The notes under the pieces were generated by a model. That model was given only the letters and a program-made list of their open reading frames with translations, had not been told where the DNA came from and searched no databases. Below are positions 28,548 through 38,176 of a stretch of DNA of 53,881 nucleotides, one piece after another. Within the stretch, counting starts at the first letter, position 1. Every line of letters starts with the position of its first letter. A program made the translations under genes and the position numbers. The stretch is taken from assembly GCA_022562275.1 (NCBI GenBank), contig JADFPP010000015.1, positions 1 through 53,881 of the forward strand, written 5' to 3'. The stretch is from Bacteroidota bacterium. GTDB taxonomy: Bacteria > Bacteroidota > Ignavibacteria > Ignavibacteriales > Ignavibacteriaceae.

Positions 28548-31517
28548 ATGAATTTGAAATTATTACACCGCATATTTGCAGCGGTAGTTTTTGTAATCGC
28601 ATTAGTAACTTTTTGGAGTACAGTACAGCCAAGCGTATCTTTTTGGGATGGAGGTGAGTTTACTGCGGCAGCATTTTATCTGCAAGTACCGCATCCTCCC
28701 GGTGCGCCATTCTTTCTTCTCCTTGGGAACATTATGGGAAAGCTTCCTATTGCTGATAATTTTGGTTACAAAATGAATCTTATCTCGGTTTTTTCAAGTG
28801 CACTGGCAATTCTGTTCCTATATCTTGTTGCAGTAAAACTTATAAATAATTATAAAGGTAAAAGACCCGATTCGTTATTGGAAGCATTGGGGACCTTTAT
28901 TGCAGCCGCCGTGGGAGCTCTTGCATTAGCTTTTAGCGATACGTTCTGGTTTAATGCTGTTGAAGCAGAAGTTTACGCCCTTAGTACTTTGTTAGTTGCA
29001 GCTATTACCTATCTTATTTTAAGATGGTACGAAAGAGCAGATGAAAAGGACAATGAAAAATATATTCTAATGATTGCATATTTAGTGGGGCTATCCACAG
29101 GCGTTCATTTGATGAGTGTTTTAACCATAGTTCCTGTTGCCATGGTAATCGCTTTCAGAAAATATGTTAAAGATGATGATGCACTAAAAAATACGGCTAT
29201 AATCTTTCTAACTCATGCAGGAATTATCATTATCATTGCACTAATATGGTGGGCAGGTGAAACCTCTAAAACACCACCAAGCCAGGAGCAGTACAAAGAT
29301 TTTGATACAAAGTTTAAATTGCTTGTGCTGGGTATAAGTGCTGTTGTGATGGGAATATTCTGGAAAAAATTGTTTAGTCGAAATTCATTTTACATGCCTC
29401 TTATTTTAGGTGGTGCGGTACTGTTTTTTACATACCCGGGGATTGTAAAATATTTAACTTCAGTGATGAATTCAGTTGCCGGAGGCAGCCTAACTGCCCA
29501 AATCGTTTTTCTGCTGGTATTGTTCGGTGCCATAGGATATGCTATTCACTATACGGTTAAGAATAACAGGCCGACACTCCATCTTGTGGTTTCATCACTG
29601 TTGTTTATAATCATTGGTTTTACAACATTTGCAATGGTTATAATCAGGGCGAATCAGGATCCGCCGATGAATGAGAATTCACCTAAAACATTTTCAGAAC
29701 TCGAGTCATATCTTAACAGGGAGCAATACGGTGACTTCCCAACATTTAAAAGAAGATTTGCTACAGAGCCGCATCAAAAGATAGTTTATTCAAACTACTC
29801 AAGCGATCTCAATTTCTTTTACAGCTACCAGATGAATCATATGATGACAAGATACTGGTTGTGGAATTTTGCCGGAAGAGAAGGATGGAGGCAGGATGAT
29901 GGTGCTAATATAGTACCTTTCAACGGCATCGGGAATACAATCGGTGCTTTATTTGGCAATATAAGATTTGGCGGTGATGTTAAAGATTCTCTTTTCGGTA
30001 TTCCGTTTCTTATCGGGTTGCTTGGAATATATTTTCACTTTAGAAAAGATTGGAAGATGGCTTCTGTGTTCATGATAATGTTTGTTTTATTAGGCTATCT
30101 AACTGCTTTCTATCAAAACCAGCAAGAGCCACAGCCCAGGGAAAGAGATTATTTTTATGTGGGGGCGTTCTTTGTGTACGCCATCTGGATTGCTATTGGT
30201 GTACGCGGATTACTTGATCTTGTTCAGTCAAAGATAAAAAAAGGGGTACCTCAAAAAGCAGCATTAGCAGGCGTACTTACACTTGCAGTTATTTTTATTC
30301 CGGTAAGAATGTTTCAGACAAACTATTTTAGCCACGATCGCTCTAATAATTGGTTCCCGTGGGATTATTCGTATAATATTCTCCAAAGCGTTGCAACAAA
30401 TGGAATATTATTTACCAATGGCGATAATGATACTTTCCCTTTGTGGTATTTGCAGGATGTTGAAGGAGTTAGGAGAGATGTAAAAATTGTGAATCTCAGC
30501 TTGCTTAACACGGAATGGTACATAAAGCAGTTGAAAAATAATGATCCCTATAATGTGGGAACAGTACGCTTACGTGTAAGCGATACACAGATTGGTCAGC
30601 TAAGACCTGTTCAGTGGGAACCAAGAGATATCACTATTCCAACACCCAATCCAGGAAGTGAAGCAGGGTTTTCTGAGTTGATCGGGATTTATAATATTAC
30701 AGATACTACCACGCTTGCATCGGGGAGTATTACCTGGAATATGCCTAATTCGCTTACCTTCGGGGATGTAAAAGCAGTTCGTGTTCAGGATTTGATGGTT
30801 AAAGAAATTGTTGAAGCAAACAATTGGCAGAGACCGATTTACTTTGCAGTTACCGTTTCCAATGACAGCCGGATTGGGCTGGGTGATTATCTGAAAATGG
30901 AAGGAATGGCATTCAGGCTGGTTCCCGAAAAACGTAAACCAAATTTAGAGTTTATAAACGAACCTGTGCTAAGTAAACAATTAATTGAAAATCCCGGTTA
31001 TAGTAAAAAATATATGCCCGGATTTAAATTCAGAGGACTTAATGATCCGGAAATCTTTTTTGATAATAATCATAGAAGAATGGTTCAGAATTACCGCAAT
31101 TCTTTTATAAGATTAACTATACATTATCTCAACCAAAATCAGAACAATAAAGCAATTGCAGTATTGGATGGTCTAAATGAAAAATTACCTTATAAGTTCT
31201 TAGGCATTGATAACGGTTTATTATTTGAGATTGCAAATCTATACTTAGAAGCAGGCGATAATGAAAAATATAAGTCGCTTGCACTTGATATTGAAAAGAC
31301 TGCCTTAGCCTCAATTGAACGCAACCCGGAAGATGTTAAATCATATTACAATCCCTATAGACTAGTTTTGGAAACTTATGAAAACCTGCGGGAGTATGAA
31401 AAGGCAGTAAAAATTTGGGAGAAGCTAGGTTTGATCTTTCCCGATGATCCAAGTATTAAATCAGGTATAGAAAAGTACAAACAACTGGCTGCACAGAAGG
31501 ATAGTCTTTCTAAATAA
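28548..31517 (+). CDS. GT117/DUF2723 membrane glycosyltransferase-like protein
   Basis: A 989-residue integral membrane protein. The N-terminal part has the DUF2723 signature: SVSFWDGGEFTAAAFYLQVP with the acidic WDGGEF loop, followed by HPPGAPFF, typical of GT-C-fold protein O-mannosyltransferase relatives. About a dozen membrane segments follow up to residue ~590. The C-terminal ~400 residues are soluble with FTNGDNDTFPLWYLQDVEGV and helical TPR-like repeats at the end (ENLREYEKAVKIWEKLG). It probably transfers a lipid-linked sugar to exported proteins. A terminator follows 30 bp after the stop. Confidence 0.88.
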   Translation: MNLKLLHRIFAAVVFVIALVTFWSTVQPSVSFWDGGEFTAAAFYLQVPHPPGAPFFLLLGNIMGKLPIADNFGYKMNLISVFSSALAILFLYLVAVKLINNYKGKRPDSLLEALGTFIAAAVGALALAFSDTFWFNAVEAEVYALSTLLVAAITYLILRWYERADEKDNEKYILMIAYLVGLSTGVHLMSVLTIVPVAMVIAFRKYVKDDDALKNTAIIFLTHAGIIIIIALIWWAGETSKTPPSQEQYKDFDTKFKLLVLGISAVVMGIFWKKLFSRNSFYMPLILGGAVLFFTYPGIVKYLTSVMNSVAGGSLTAQIVFLLVLFGAIGYAIHYTVKNNRPTLHLVVSSLLFIIIGFTTFAMVIIRANQDPPMNENSPKTFSELESYLNREQYGDFPTFKRRFATEPHQKIVYSNYSSDLNFFYSYQMNHMMTRYWLWNFAGREGWRQDDGANIVPFNGIGNTIGALFGNIRFGGDVKDSLFGIPFLIGLLGIYFHFRKDWKMASVFMIMFVLLGYLTAFYQNQQEPQPRERDYFYVGAFFVYAIWIAIGVRGLLDLVQSKIKKGVPQKAALAGVLTLAVIFIPVRMFQTNYFSHDRSNNWFPWDYSYNILQSVATNGILFTNGDNDTFPLWYLQDVEGVRRDVKIVNLSLLNTEWYIKQLKNNDPYNVGTVRLRVSDTQIGQLRPVQWEPRDITIPTPNPGSEAGFSELIGIYNITDTTTLASGSITWNMPNSLTFGDVKAVRVQDLMVKEIVEANNWQRPIYFAVTVSNDSRIGLGDYLKMEGMAFRLVPEKRKPNLEFINEPVLSKQLIENPGYSKKYMPGFKFRGLNDPEIFFDNNHRRMVQNYRNSFIRLTIHYLNQNQNNKAIAVLDGLNEKLPYKFLGIDNGLLFEIANLYLEAGDNEKYKSLALDIEKTALASIERNPEDVKSYYNPYRLVLETYENLREYEKAVKIWEKLGLIFPDDPSIKSGIEKYKQLAAQKDSLSK

Positions 31518-31548
31518 TATTTAAAGTTCCGAATTATACAATATTTGA

Positions 31549-31584
31549 GCGGCATTAATGCCGCTTATTTTTTTGTATTTTTTA
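31549..31584 (+). terminator. Rho-independent terminator between GT117 and GT9
   Basis: GCGGCATTAATGCCGC is a perfect 16-nt palindrome at 31549-31564, followed by TTATTTTTTTGTATTTTTT. It ends the GT117 transcript, and its U-run stops 3 bp before the GT9 start codon, so the GT9 message either starts inside it or arises by read-through. Confidence 0.85.
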
Positions 31585-31586
31585 AT

Positions 31587-32651
31587 ATGAAAATTCTGAT
31601 TATTGTTTTATCCGGCATCGGCGATGCACTTATGTTTACACCGGCACTAAAACTGTTACGGAACAAAATACCGGATGGTCGGATTGACGCACTTGTAATG
31701 TATCAAGGTGCCGGGGATATTTATAAAAATAACCCAAACCTGGATAATGTTTATCAATTTAACTTTCTTAAAGAAGGAGTTATTGCATCCTTAAAATACA
31801 TTTCACAATTAAGGGGCAAGTACGATACAACAATTAATGTTTATCCTTCTAATCGAAAAGAATATAATATAATCGGCTTTTTAATTGGCGCAAAAAACAG
31901 AGCCGCAGTAAAATATTTAAGAAAAGATTTTTCCAATCTTGGTTTTTTGAATAGCATCAGGATAACAGAAAATGATTCTGTTCACAATGTAGAAACAAAC
32001 ATTAAGCTGATTGAAAAACTGTTAAATAAAAAATTTGATGAAGATCCCACTCTTGAATTAATTGTTACTGAAGAAGATGAGATTCGGGCACAAAAATTCT
32101 TTTCGGAAAACAATATTTTAAAAGATGATTTAGTGATAGGTTTCCATCCCGGTTGTGCAACATTAAAAAATCATATTAAGCGAAGATGGGAACCGGAAAA
32201 GTTTTCTGAACTTGGGAAAAAGTTAATTGATCATCATCATACAAAAATTTTATTGTTTGGCGGACCCGATGAAGATGAATTAAAAAAATTGGTGAAAGTA
32301 AAAATCGATTCGCAAGATGCATTTGTTATTAATACAAATGGGATTTTGCAAAGTGCAGCTATTATGAAACGCTGCAGCATTTTTGTTACAAACGATTCAA
32401 GCCAGATGCACATTGCCGCCGCTCAGCAGTTAAAAGTAGTCGCAATTATTGGTCCCACTAATCCGAATTACATTCATCCGTGGAAAACTGAGCATAAAAT
32501 AGTTACGTTAAATTTAGATTGCGCCCCATGTTTCTTTTACTCACCCCGCTCTCTTATTTGCAGCCGGGATGACGTGCAATTTAAATGCATCAAGGAACTT
32601 ACAGTTGATATGGTTTATTCTGCTGTAAAGGAATTTTTAACCAAAACCTGA
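31587..32651 (+). CDS. Glycosyltransferase family 9 (heptosyltransferase-like)
   Basis: A 354-residue GT-B enzyme. MKILIIVLSGIGDALMFTPAL is the family N-terminus (GIGD.L..TP). The second half carries GFHPGCA, RRWEPEKFSELG, LLFGGPDEDEL, the FVTNDSSQMHIAAA acceptor/donor block and GPTNP. It likely adds a heptose or related sugar to LPS core. ATG 31587 is chosen because the upstream 14 codons come from the terminator hairpin. No ribosome-binding site, as expected if the leader is almost absent. It follows the GT117 gene; both are envelope glycosylation genes. Confidence 0.9.
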   Translation: MKILIIVLSGIGDALMFTPALKLLRNKIPDGRIDALVMYQGAGDIYKNNPNLDNVYQFNFLKEGVIASLKYISQLRGKYDTTINVYPSNRKEYNIIGFLIGAKNRAAVKYLRKDFSNLGFLNSIRITENDSVHNVETNIKLIEKLLNKKFDEDPTLELIVTEEDEIRAQKFFSENNILKDDLVIGFHPGCATLKNHIKRRWEPEKFSELGKKLIDHHHTKILLFGGPDEDELKKLVKVKIDSQDAFVINTNGILQSAAIMKRCSIFVTNDSSQMHIAAAQQLKVVAIIGPTNPNYIHPWKTEHKIVTLNLDCAPCFFYSPRSLICSRDDVQFKCIKELTVDMVYSAVKEFLTKT

Positions 32652-32959
32652 TTTGATAGGTATTGTATTAAGATTTAACAGCAAAAAGTTAGCGGCGATT
32701 CGCGCTAAAATCTCATATAAGACTATCAGTTTAAATTGGAATTTTCAATTTTCTATTAAAAGAAATCTTTGAAAAACTAATATAGGCGGGCGAAGCAAAA
32801 CAATATACTTAGAATTCGACAGAATTAGCCTTTATAAAAGAATTGATTTGCTAATTTCAACAGGTTTTGCAAAGCCCCCTAAAAATATTAAATTTGAAAC
32901 ATTTTCTCTTGTTTACAATGTTTACAATTACTATATTGTACTACAAAATAGGAGCAAAA
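32652..32959. promoter_or_regulatory. Promoter region of the RelBE-type pair
   Basis: 308 bp without a gene. Near the 3' end two tandem GTTTACAAT copies (32911-32928) overlap a plausible promoter: TTGTTT (32909-32914), 17 nt, TATATT (32932-32937). AGGAG lies just before the antitoxin ATG. The tandem repeat is a good candidate for the antitoxin operator. Upstream, TTAGCG/CGCTAA makes a weak hairpin; nothing else is recognised. Confidence 0.5.
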
Positions 32960-33178
32960 ATGAGCAAAGTAATATCGATAAGATTACCTGACGAAACCGA
33001 AAAAAAGTTGACGGAAATATCAAAAGAAACGGAAAGAGCAAAATCGTTTCACATTCAAAAAGCGATTGAGATTTACATCGAACAATTTTCTGATTACCGG
33101 ATTGCTCTTGATAGATTAAACGATTCGAATGACGAAATCATATCTGCCGAAGAGATGAGGAAGCTTCTTGACGTATAA
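32960..33178 (+). CDS. Ribbon-helix-helix antitoxin (RelB/CopG type)
   Basis: A 72-residue protein starting MSKVISIRLPDETEKKL, a classic RHH beta-strand and helix, followed by a toxin-binding C-terminal tail (DEIISAEEMRKLLDV). ATG 32960 has AGGAG 5 nt upstream; an upstream in-frame ATG would add an unrelated hydrophobic stretch. It overlaps the toxin gene by 11 nt, so the two are translationally coupled. It should neutralise the RelE-like toxin and repress the promoter. Confidence 0.9.
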   Translation: MSKVISIRLPDETEKKLTEISKETERAKSFHIQKAIEIYIEQFSDYRIALDRLNDSNDEIISAEEMRKLLDV

Positions 33179-33419
33179 GATAAAATTCAAGAAATCAGTT
33201 TACAAAGACCTCTCAAAAGTTCCATCCGAAGAAGCTAAAACAATTCTCAATAAAATAGATATGTTATTAGCTGAAAAGCCAACAATGCTTCCTGCATTAA
33301 AGGGTAAGTTTAAAGGAATGAGAAGAATGCGCGTAGGGAGCTACAGGATTATCTATGTGATAATAGAAGATGTAGTTTTAGTCTTAAGAATTCATCATAG
33401 AAAAGATGTGCATAAGTAA
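33168..33419 (+). CDS. RelE/ParE-family toxin
   Basis: An 83-residue toxin. TYKIKFKKSVYKDLSKVP opens like RelE (xxIxFxxxAxKdLxKLp), and ALKGKFKGMRRMRVGSYRII with IHHRKDVHK gives the R-x-G-x-Y-R core and the basic C-terminus of mRNA-cleaving RelE proteins. The start is a TTG at 33168, preceded by GAGGAAG inside the antitoxin gene, giving an 11-nt overlap. It is expected to be a ribosome-dependent endoribonuclease. Confidence 0.88.
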   Translation: MTYKIKFKKSVYKDLSKVPSEEAKTILNKIDMLLAEKPTMLPALKGKFKGMRRMRVGSYRIIYVIIEDVVLVLRIHHRKDVHK

Positions 33420-33543
33420 TTTTCTCAACGTTTATATGGTTTATGATGCGGTAATAAATTATTTGTAAACATCTTTGTAATAATAATTGGTGTAAAATAA
33501 TTTTGTAGCTTACGTTATTATTTCATTTGAGAAAGGGATAATA

Positions 33544-33805
33544 ATGACTGCAAAAATATCAGTCGAGGATTTTTTTCTCAAAAGAACATTGCTGTGATTG
33601 GTGTTTCGCGCAATCAGAAACAGCAGTAAAATATTACCAAAGAAATGGAATAGACGTTGTTGACAACGAATGCATTCTAATGTTCGCACAACCCACAGGA
33701 TTTATTAATCACGCGCACAGATGGATTTGGAGTGTTTTTGGTCAAATTGCCGAGGGAAGGGCTTTTAATTTGTCCTTTATTAACTATTTACGACTAAAGA
33801 CCTGA
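33544..33805 (+). pseudogene. CoA-binding-domain protein (COG1832-like), internally deleted
   Basis: From ATG 33544 the reading is MTAKISVEDFF, then a missing T shifts the frame; the adjacent frame continues SQKNIAVIGVSRNQK, the nucleotide-binding start of CoA-binding (YccU-like) proteins. After that the sequence jumps to AVKYYQRNGIDVVDNECILMF and AQPTGFINHAHRWIW, the C-terminus of the same family, ending at TGA 33803-33805. The central ~70-80 residues are gone, so the gene has at least one frameshift and one deletion. It lies just downstream of the RelBE-type pair. Confidence 0.75.
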
Positions 33806-34620
33806 GAATACCTGCAATTTTTTTACTTAAGCTCTAATTTTATCACCCTCTCTCCCCTTTTCCTTATCTTAGTATTAAAATTTAGTTACTTACTATCACC
33901 TTACGCAAAATTGTCATTCTGAGCGGAACGGAGTGGAGTGAAGAATCTCAGGGTTTACGATTTGCACTATTTGGAGATATTTCTCCCGATAAATCGGGAT
34001 CAATATGACAAAAATCATTCCTTTGCGTAACATGAGTTGCTTATTTTCTAAGTTTAATAATTTATGGCGCATATTAGCAATAGGCGTTCAACTTTTCGGT
34101 TGCTAAACTAATTGAAATTGAGTGTTAATTTGTTTATCTTGTTTTCGTATAAAAGGATATAGACCGGTTTCTCTATTTTTTCTAAGCATGTAAGTTGCTT
34201 GTGAAATTAAGATGAGATTAAAAAAACATTGCTTAGCAATGGTATAAGACGGAGCTAATTTTCGTCAGTAGTAGCTCACTCAATTTACAAGTAATTTAAT
34301 GAAGGTTGTCATGTATAAATTCGAGGGCTAAGAGGAGAAATGGTTTAATGGAGCCCCTTAAAGCCCCACCCATATAAAACAGCCGAAATAAAATTACTAT
34401 GATTCCTTCAAGGTATGCATTTATATATTTGCAGAAGATGTTTTGTTTTTAGTCGAAGGATTTAATTAGATCAGTTTGATAAGTTGATTAAGTATTCTGA
34501 TTTATATCAACAAGGCGTCAGGTAAATGATTTGATAAATATTGGGACCGAATTTATATCGTTTTATACACTTTAATTAATAACAGAATATTTTTTAGACA
34601 GAATCAGAAAGAGGTAAAAT
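33806..34620. other. Long gene-free stretch upstream of ino1
   Basis: 815 bp without a recognisable gene. It holds the palindromic element at 33901-34030 and a short hairpin CATTGC-TTA-GCAATG around 34230. AGAGG lies 6 nt before the ino1 ATG. Its length suggests an extended regulatory leader, or former genes decayed beyond recognition. Confidence 0.4.
33901..34030. repeat. Nested-palindrome element of the GTCATTCTGAGCG type
   Basis: TTACGCAAA (33901-33909) and TTTGCGTAA (34022-34030) are a perfect outer inverted repeat. Inside, TTGTCAT and ATGACAA pair, the left arm reads TGTCATTCTGAGCGGAACG, and a small hairpin CCCGAT-AA-ATCGGG lies near the right arm. Sequences of the form GTCATTCTGAGCG...GAAGAATCTC are common dispersed intergenic repeats in Bacteroidetes/Chlorobi genomes. 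It has no coding capacity. Confidence 0.65.
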
Positions 34621-35778
34621 ATGAAGAATATAAGAATTGCAATTGCGGGAATAGGTAATTGTGCAAGTTCACTAATTCAGGGATTTCACTTTTACAAAAA
34701 CAAGTCTATAGAAGAAGCAATAGGATTAATGCATTGGGAAATTGGGGGATATAAGCCATCCGATATTGAAGTTGTTGCAGCATTTGATATAGATAAAAGA
34801 AAAGTAGGCAAAGATGTAAATCAAGCTATATTTGAAAAACCGAATTGTACAACTGTTTTCTGCAATCAACTGCCTGAATCCGGAGTGATAGTACAGATGG
34901 GCAGGATTCTGGATGGCGTAGCCGATCATATGAAAGAGTATGATGAGAATTTCACTTTCCTCCCCGCAGATGAGACTGAACCGACCAAGGAGGAAGTAGT
35001 GCAAATCCTACAAGATTCAGGTGCAGAGATCCTTTTAAATTATCTCCCGGTTGGATCTGAAGAAGCTGTTCGCTTTTACGCCACATGTGCACTCGAAGCA
35101 GGCGTTGCCTTCATTAACAATGTGCCAGTATTTATTGCAAGCAATCCCATTTGGGCAAGAAGATTCGAAGAAAAGAATCTTCCTTTAATAGGCGATGATA
35201 TTAAATCTCAGTTAGGTGCTACTATTACACATAGAATGTTGGCTGATTTATTTAAGAAACGCGGGGTTAAGCTTGAGCGAACTTATCAGCTAAACACCGG
35301 GGGTAACACTGATTTTCTGAATATGCTCGAGCGCAAAAGACTAACATCCAAGAAAATATCGAAGACTGAAGCCGTACAATCTGTAGTAGCTAAAAGACTG
35401 GAGAACGAGAATATTCATATCGGTCCAAGCGATTATATTCCATGGCAAAAGGATAACAAGCTCTGCTTTCTGCGTATAGAAGGTAAACTCTTTGGTGATG
35501 TTCCTATGAATCTGGAACTTCGGCTTTCTGTTGAGGATTCTCCGAACTCTGCAGGAGTTGCTGTTGATGCAATTCGCTGCACTAAGTTAGCCTTGGACCG
35601 CGGGCAGGGCGGTGTACTTTACGCACCTTCTGCTTATTTCTGCAAGCATCCTCCTCGCCAATTTACAGATGATGTGGCTTTTCAAATGGTAGAACAATTT
35701 ATCAATAATGTTGAACTGGAAAGCATTCAGTATGAAGTGCCTGATTTTAGCAGCGGGGAAAGGGAGCCGGCTGCGTAA
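34621..35778 (+). CDS. ino1: Inositol-1-phosphate synthase
   Basis: A 385-residue NAD-dependent enzyme converting glucose-6-phosphate to myo-inositol-1-phosphate. [16 protein letters not shown] is the Rossmann start; [15 protein letters not shown] and [12 protein letters not shown] are the hallmark active-site blocks of MIPS, and [19 protein letters not shown] is also conserved. The length fits the short bacterial/archaeal class. Its 3' end overlaps the next gene by 47 nt, giving tight coupling to the cytidylyltransferase that would use its product. Confidence 0.95.
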   Translation: MKNIRIAIAGIGNCASSLIQGFHFYKNKSIEEAIGLMHWEIGGYKPSDIEVVAAFDIDKRKVGKDVNQAIFEKPNCTTVFCNQLPESGVIVQMGRILDGVADHMKEYDENFTFLPADETEPTKEEVVQILQDSGAEILLNYLPVGSEEAVRFYATCALEAGVAFINNVPVFIASNPIWARRFEEKNLPLIGDDIKSQLGATITHRMLADLFKKRGVKLERTYQLNTGGNTDFLNMLERKRLTSKKISKTEAVQSVVAKRLENENIHIGPSDYIPWQKDNKLCFLRIEGKLFGDVPMNLELRLSVEDSPNSAGVAVDAIRCTKLALDRGQGGVLYAPSAYFCKHPPRQFTDDVAFQMVEQFINNVELESIQYEVPDFSSGEREPAA

Positions 35779-37063
35779 TAAGGTTGATAGCAAACCCTTA
35801 CTGCCGGTTCTTGGTGTGCCTCTAATTGAACGCGTTATCCGCAATGCCATGCAAGGCGGAGCGGATGACTTTTATATTGTTACGGGTAATCAGAAAGAAA
35901 AAGTCACTTCATTTCTTAATGTTTTATCAAAAAGATTAAATGTATCTATTAAAACCGTAGAAAATAATGAGTGGGCTAACAGTGAAAACGGAACATCAAT
36001 ATATAAAGCGAAGAATTATTTAACCGAGCCATTCTTATTGTTGATGTCTGATCATTTATTCGATCCTTCTATTGTAAAGCAATTGATCGCTTCAGATTTG
36101 GGTGAAGGAGAGATTACACTTGCAGTTGATGAAAACATTACTAATCCAATTATCGATCTTGAAGATGTAACCCGTGTTCGCTATGATGACGGTAAAATTC
36201 AAAATATTGGAAAAGAACTTTCATCTTACAATGCCTTTGACACCGGGATTTTTTATTGTGCTCCTGCGATTTTCGATGCGTTAGAGAAGAGCAGTGAAAA
36301 AGGTGATACGTCCCTTTCAGGCGCTGTGAGGATTTTGGCAAAGAATGGCAAAGCTAATGTGCTGGGTATAAATGGAAGTTTTTGGATTGATATTGATGAT
36401 GAAAAAAGCCTAAAGAAAGCTGAAGATGCTTTAATAAGTCAGCTTCGTAACAAACCAAATGATGGACCGGTTTCCCGTTATCTTAACCGCCCTCTTTCAA
36501 TCAGAATCTCAAAGTTACTGGTAAGATTTCCAATTACACCCAATGTGATCTCTGCCCTCTCATTTCTTTTATCATTATTTGCTGCCGGATTATTTGCGTT
36601 CGGTAAAAATTATGTATCACTGCTCATTGGCGGATTGATAACTCAATTAGCTTCTGTTATTGATGGATGTGATGGCGAAATTGCCCGATTAAAATTTATG
36701 AGAAGTAAATACGGCGGCTGGTTCGATGCAGTGCTTGACAGATATGCTGATGCTTTTCTGCTTTTTGGTTTAACCTGGCATGAATATATGATTAACAATG
36801 GAAATTTGATTTTGATTATCGGGTTTATGGCAATCATTGGTTCATTTATGTTAAGCTATACTGCTGATAAATATGATAATCTCATGAATGAAAGAATAGC
36901 TTCTGGTGGTACCTGGCAAATAAGAATTGGAAGGGACGTTAGGCTGTTTATTATTTTAATTGGAGCTGTGTTGAATCAAATTTTTATTCTACTGGTGATT
37001 ATAGCTGTTGTTATGAATCTTGAAACTGTGCGAAGAATAATTGTATGTAAAAGTGATGAGTAA
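35732..37063 (+). CDS. Inositol-1-P cytidylyltransferase / CDP-alcohol phosphotransferase fusion (IPCT-DIPPS-like)
   Basis: A 443-residue two-domain protein. Residues 1-~235 form a nucleotidyltransferase ([20 protein letters not shown], then [16 protein letters not shown]). From ~245 there is a membrane CDP-alcohol phosphotransferase with the full motif [11 protein letters not shown]...[13 protein letters not shown] (D-x2-D-G-x2-A-R-x8-G-x3-D-x3-D). This is the architecture of the bifunctional enzyme of di-myo-inositol-phosphate synthesis: CTP plus inositol-1-P gives CDP-inositol, then condensation with inositol-1-P. Phospholipid head-group synthesis is the alternative. ATG 35732 lies inside ino1; the stop overlaps the next start by 8 nt. 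Confidence 0.88.
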   Translation: MKCLILAAGKGSRLRNKVDSKPLLPVLGVPLIERVIRNAMQGGADDFYIVTGNQKEKVTSFLNVLSKRLNVSIKTVENNEWANSENGTSIYKAKNYLTEPFLLLMSDHLFDPSIVKQLIASDLGEGEITLAVDENITNPIIDLEDVTRVRYDDGKIQNIGKELSSYNAFDTGIFYCAPAIFDALEKSSEKGDTSLSGAVRILAKNGKANVLGINGSFWIDIDDEKSLKKAEDALISQLRNKPNDGPVSRYLNRPLSIRISKLLVRFPITPNVISALSFLLSLFAAGLFAFGKNYVSLLIGGLITQLASVIDGCDGEIARLKFMRSKYGGWFDAVLDRYADAFLLFGLTWHEYMINNGNLILIIGFMAIIGSFMLSYTADKYDNLMNERIASGGTWQIRIGRDVRLFIILIGAVLNQIFILLVIIAVVMNLETVRRIIVCKSDE

Positions 37064-37634
37064 CATTGAATGTGCAAATCAAAAAATTTTACAGATTGTT
37101 GCCATATCTAAATTACCAGAGGACTTACCTCACGCCAAAAACACATTGAAATGGCTCTTAAGATTACAACCAAAGGCGGACGAATCACTCCGGCTTGCGG
37201 CACTTGCGCACGATATTGATCGCGCAGGCGAACACACAAAAGTAAAACGGTTGGATTTTAAAGATTATTCCTCCTTTAAAGCAGCTCACGCCAAACACAG
37301 CGCCGAAATATTGCAGTCAATACTTGAAGAGTGCAAAGTAGAGAAGTCTGTTGTTGAAGAATCATGCAGACTTGTATCACTTCATGAAGTTGGTGGAGAT
37401 GATCGTTCTGATTTACTGATGTATGCAGATAGTATTTCTTTTTTTGATGTAAACCTGCCTCACTATTTCCGGCGGGAGGGTTGGGAGGAAACTTTAAGAC
37501 GGGTAATATGGGGTTTGAAACGCATTCCAAATGAACTCTGGTCTTTAATTGATAATATTTCTTTTAATAATAAAGATTTAGTAAAAATAATTAATGTAGC
37601 TAAGAAGAAAGTAGTGGATTCAGCTTTTTGTTAA
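37056..37634 (+). CDS. HD-domain (DUF4202-like) protein, candidate phosphohydrolase
   Basis: A 192-residue helical protein. LRLAALAHDIDRAGEHTK carries the HD metal-binding pair. Further candidate ligands are the His residues in HAKNTLKW, HAKHSAEI and SLHEVGGDD and the Asp in LMYADSISFFDVN, giving an H..HD..H..D pattern. It overlaps the preceding gene by 8 nt, so it belongs to the inositol operon. Inference: it could remove the phosphate from di-myo-inositol phosphate phosphate (DIPP), a step for which no phosphatase is present in the other two genes. The family itself has no firm function known to me. Confidence 0.75.
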   Translation: MSNIECANQKILQIVAISKLPEDLPHAKNTLKWLLRLQPKADESLRLAALAHDIDRAGEHTKVKRLDFKDYSSFKAAHAKHSAEILQSILEECKVEKSVVEESCRLVSLHEVGGDDRSDLLMYADSISFFDVNLPHYFRREGWEETLRRVIWGLKRIPNELWSLIDNISFNNKDLVKIINVAKKKVVDSAFC

Positions 37635-38176
37635 TTGGACAAAATATGTTATAAAAAGAAATAATCTTTTGCCCCGGAAGAGAAACAATATCCACTTCAA
37701 TACGTGGACTGTTCTAATTTGTATGTATCAGCCTGTTAGTTTTTAACGTTTAACATTATTGTTCCCTACCAGAAATATTTAAATTGATTCTGCTTAAGAA
37801 ATAGATTAGTTTATTTCAAATATTGAAGCACTATTAATAAGGGAGGGTGTTATGAGAAATTGTAACTTATTTCTTACCGCAATAATATGATTTGATGGGG
37901 AAACGCAATAAATCATTACCTTACAACTGGCAAAATTCTTAAGAAGAATAAAAAATAGATGTGATATTAAAAGTTAAGAAAAATGCCGAAAGAACATGCT
38001 ATTATTTGAAGAAATTACTTTGATGGGAATATCTGATCCGAACAAATCTTTTAATTTATAAGATGCAAATCGGAAACTAAACAGTGTTCTTGATGAATTT
38101 ATTTAAGTCAGTTAAAAATTCATTCCTTTTGATATCCAAAAGTGGTATGCTCTTTTCTAATTTCTCTATTCAACTT
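37635..38176. other. Gene-free stretch between convergent operons
   Basis: 542 bp between the inositol operon (+) and the ParA-HAD gene (-). A very good Shine-Dalgarno (GGGAGGG, 4 nt spacing) precedes an ATG at 37852, but the frame stops after 12 codons (MRNCNLFLTAII), so it is a broken gene start or a tiny peptide. Weak inverted repeat TCCAC/GTGGA near 37690-37710. No terminator was found for either operon. Confidence 0.4.
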
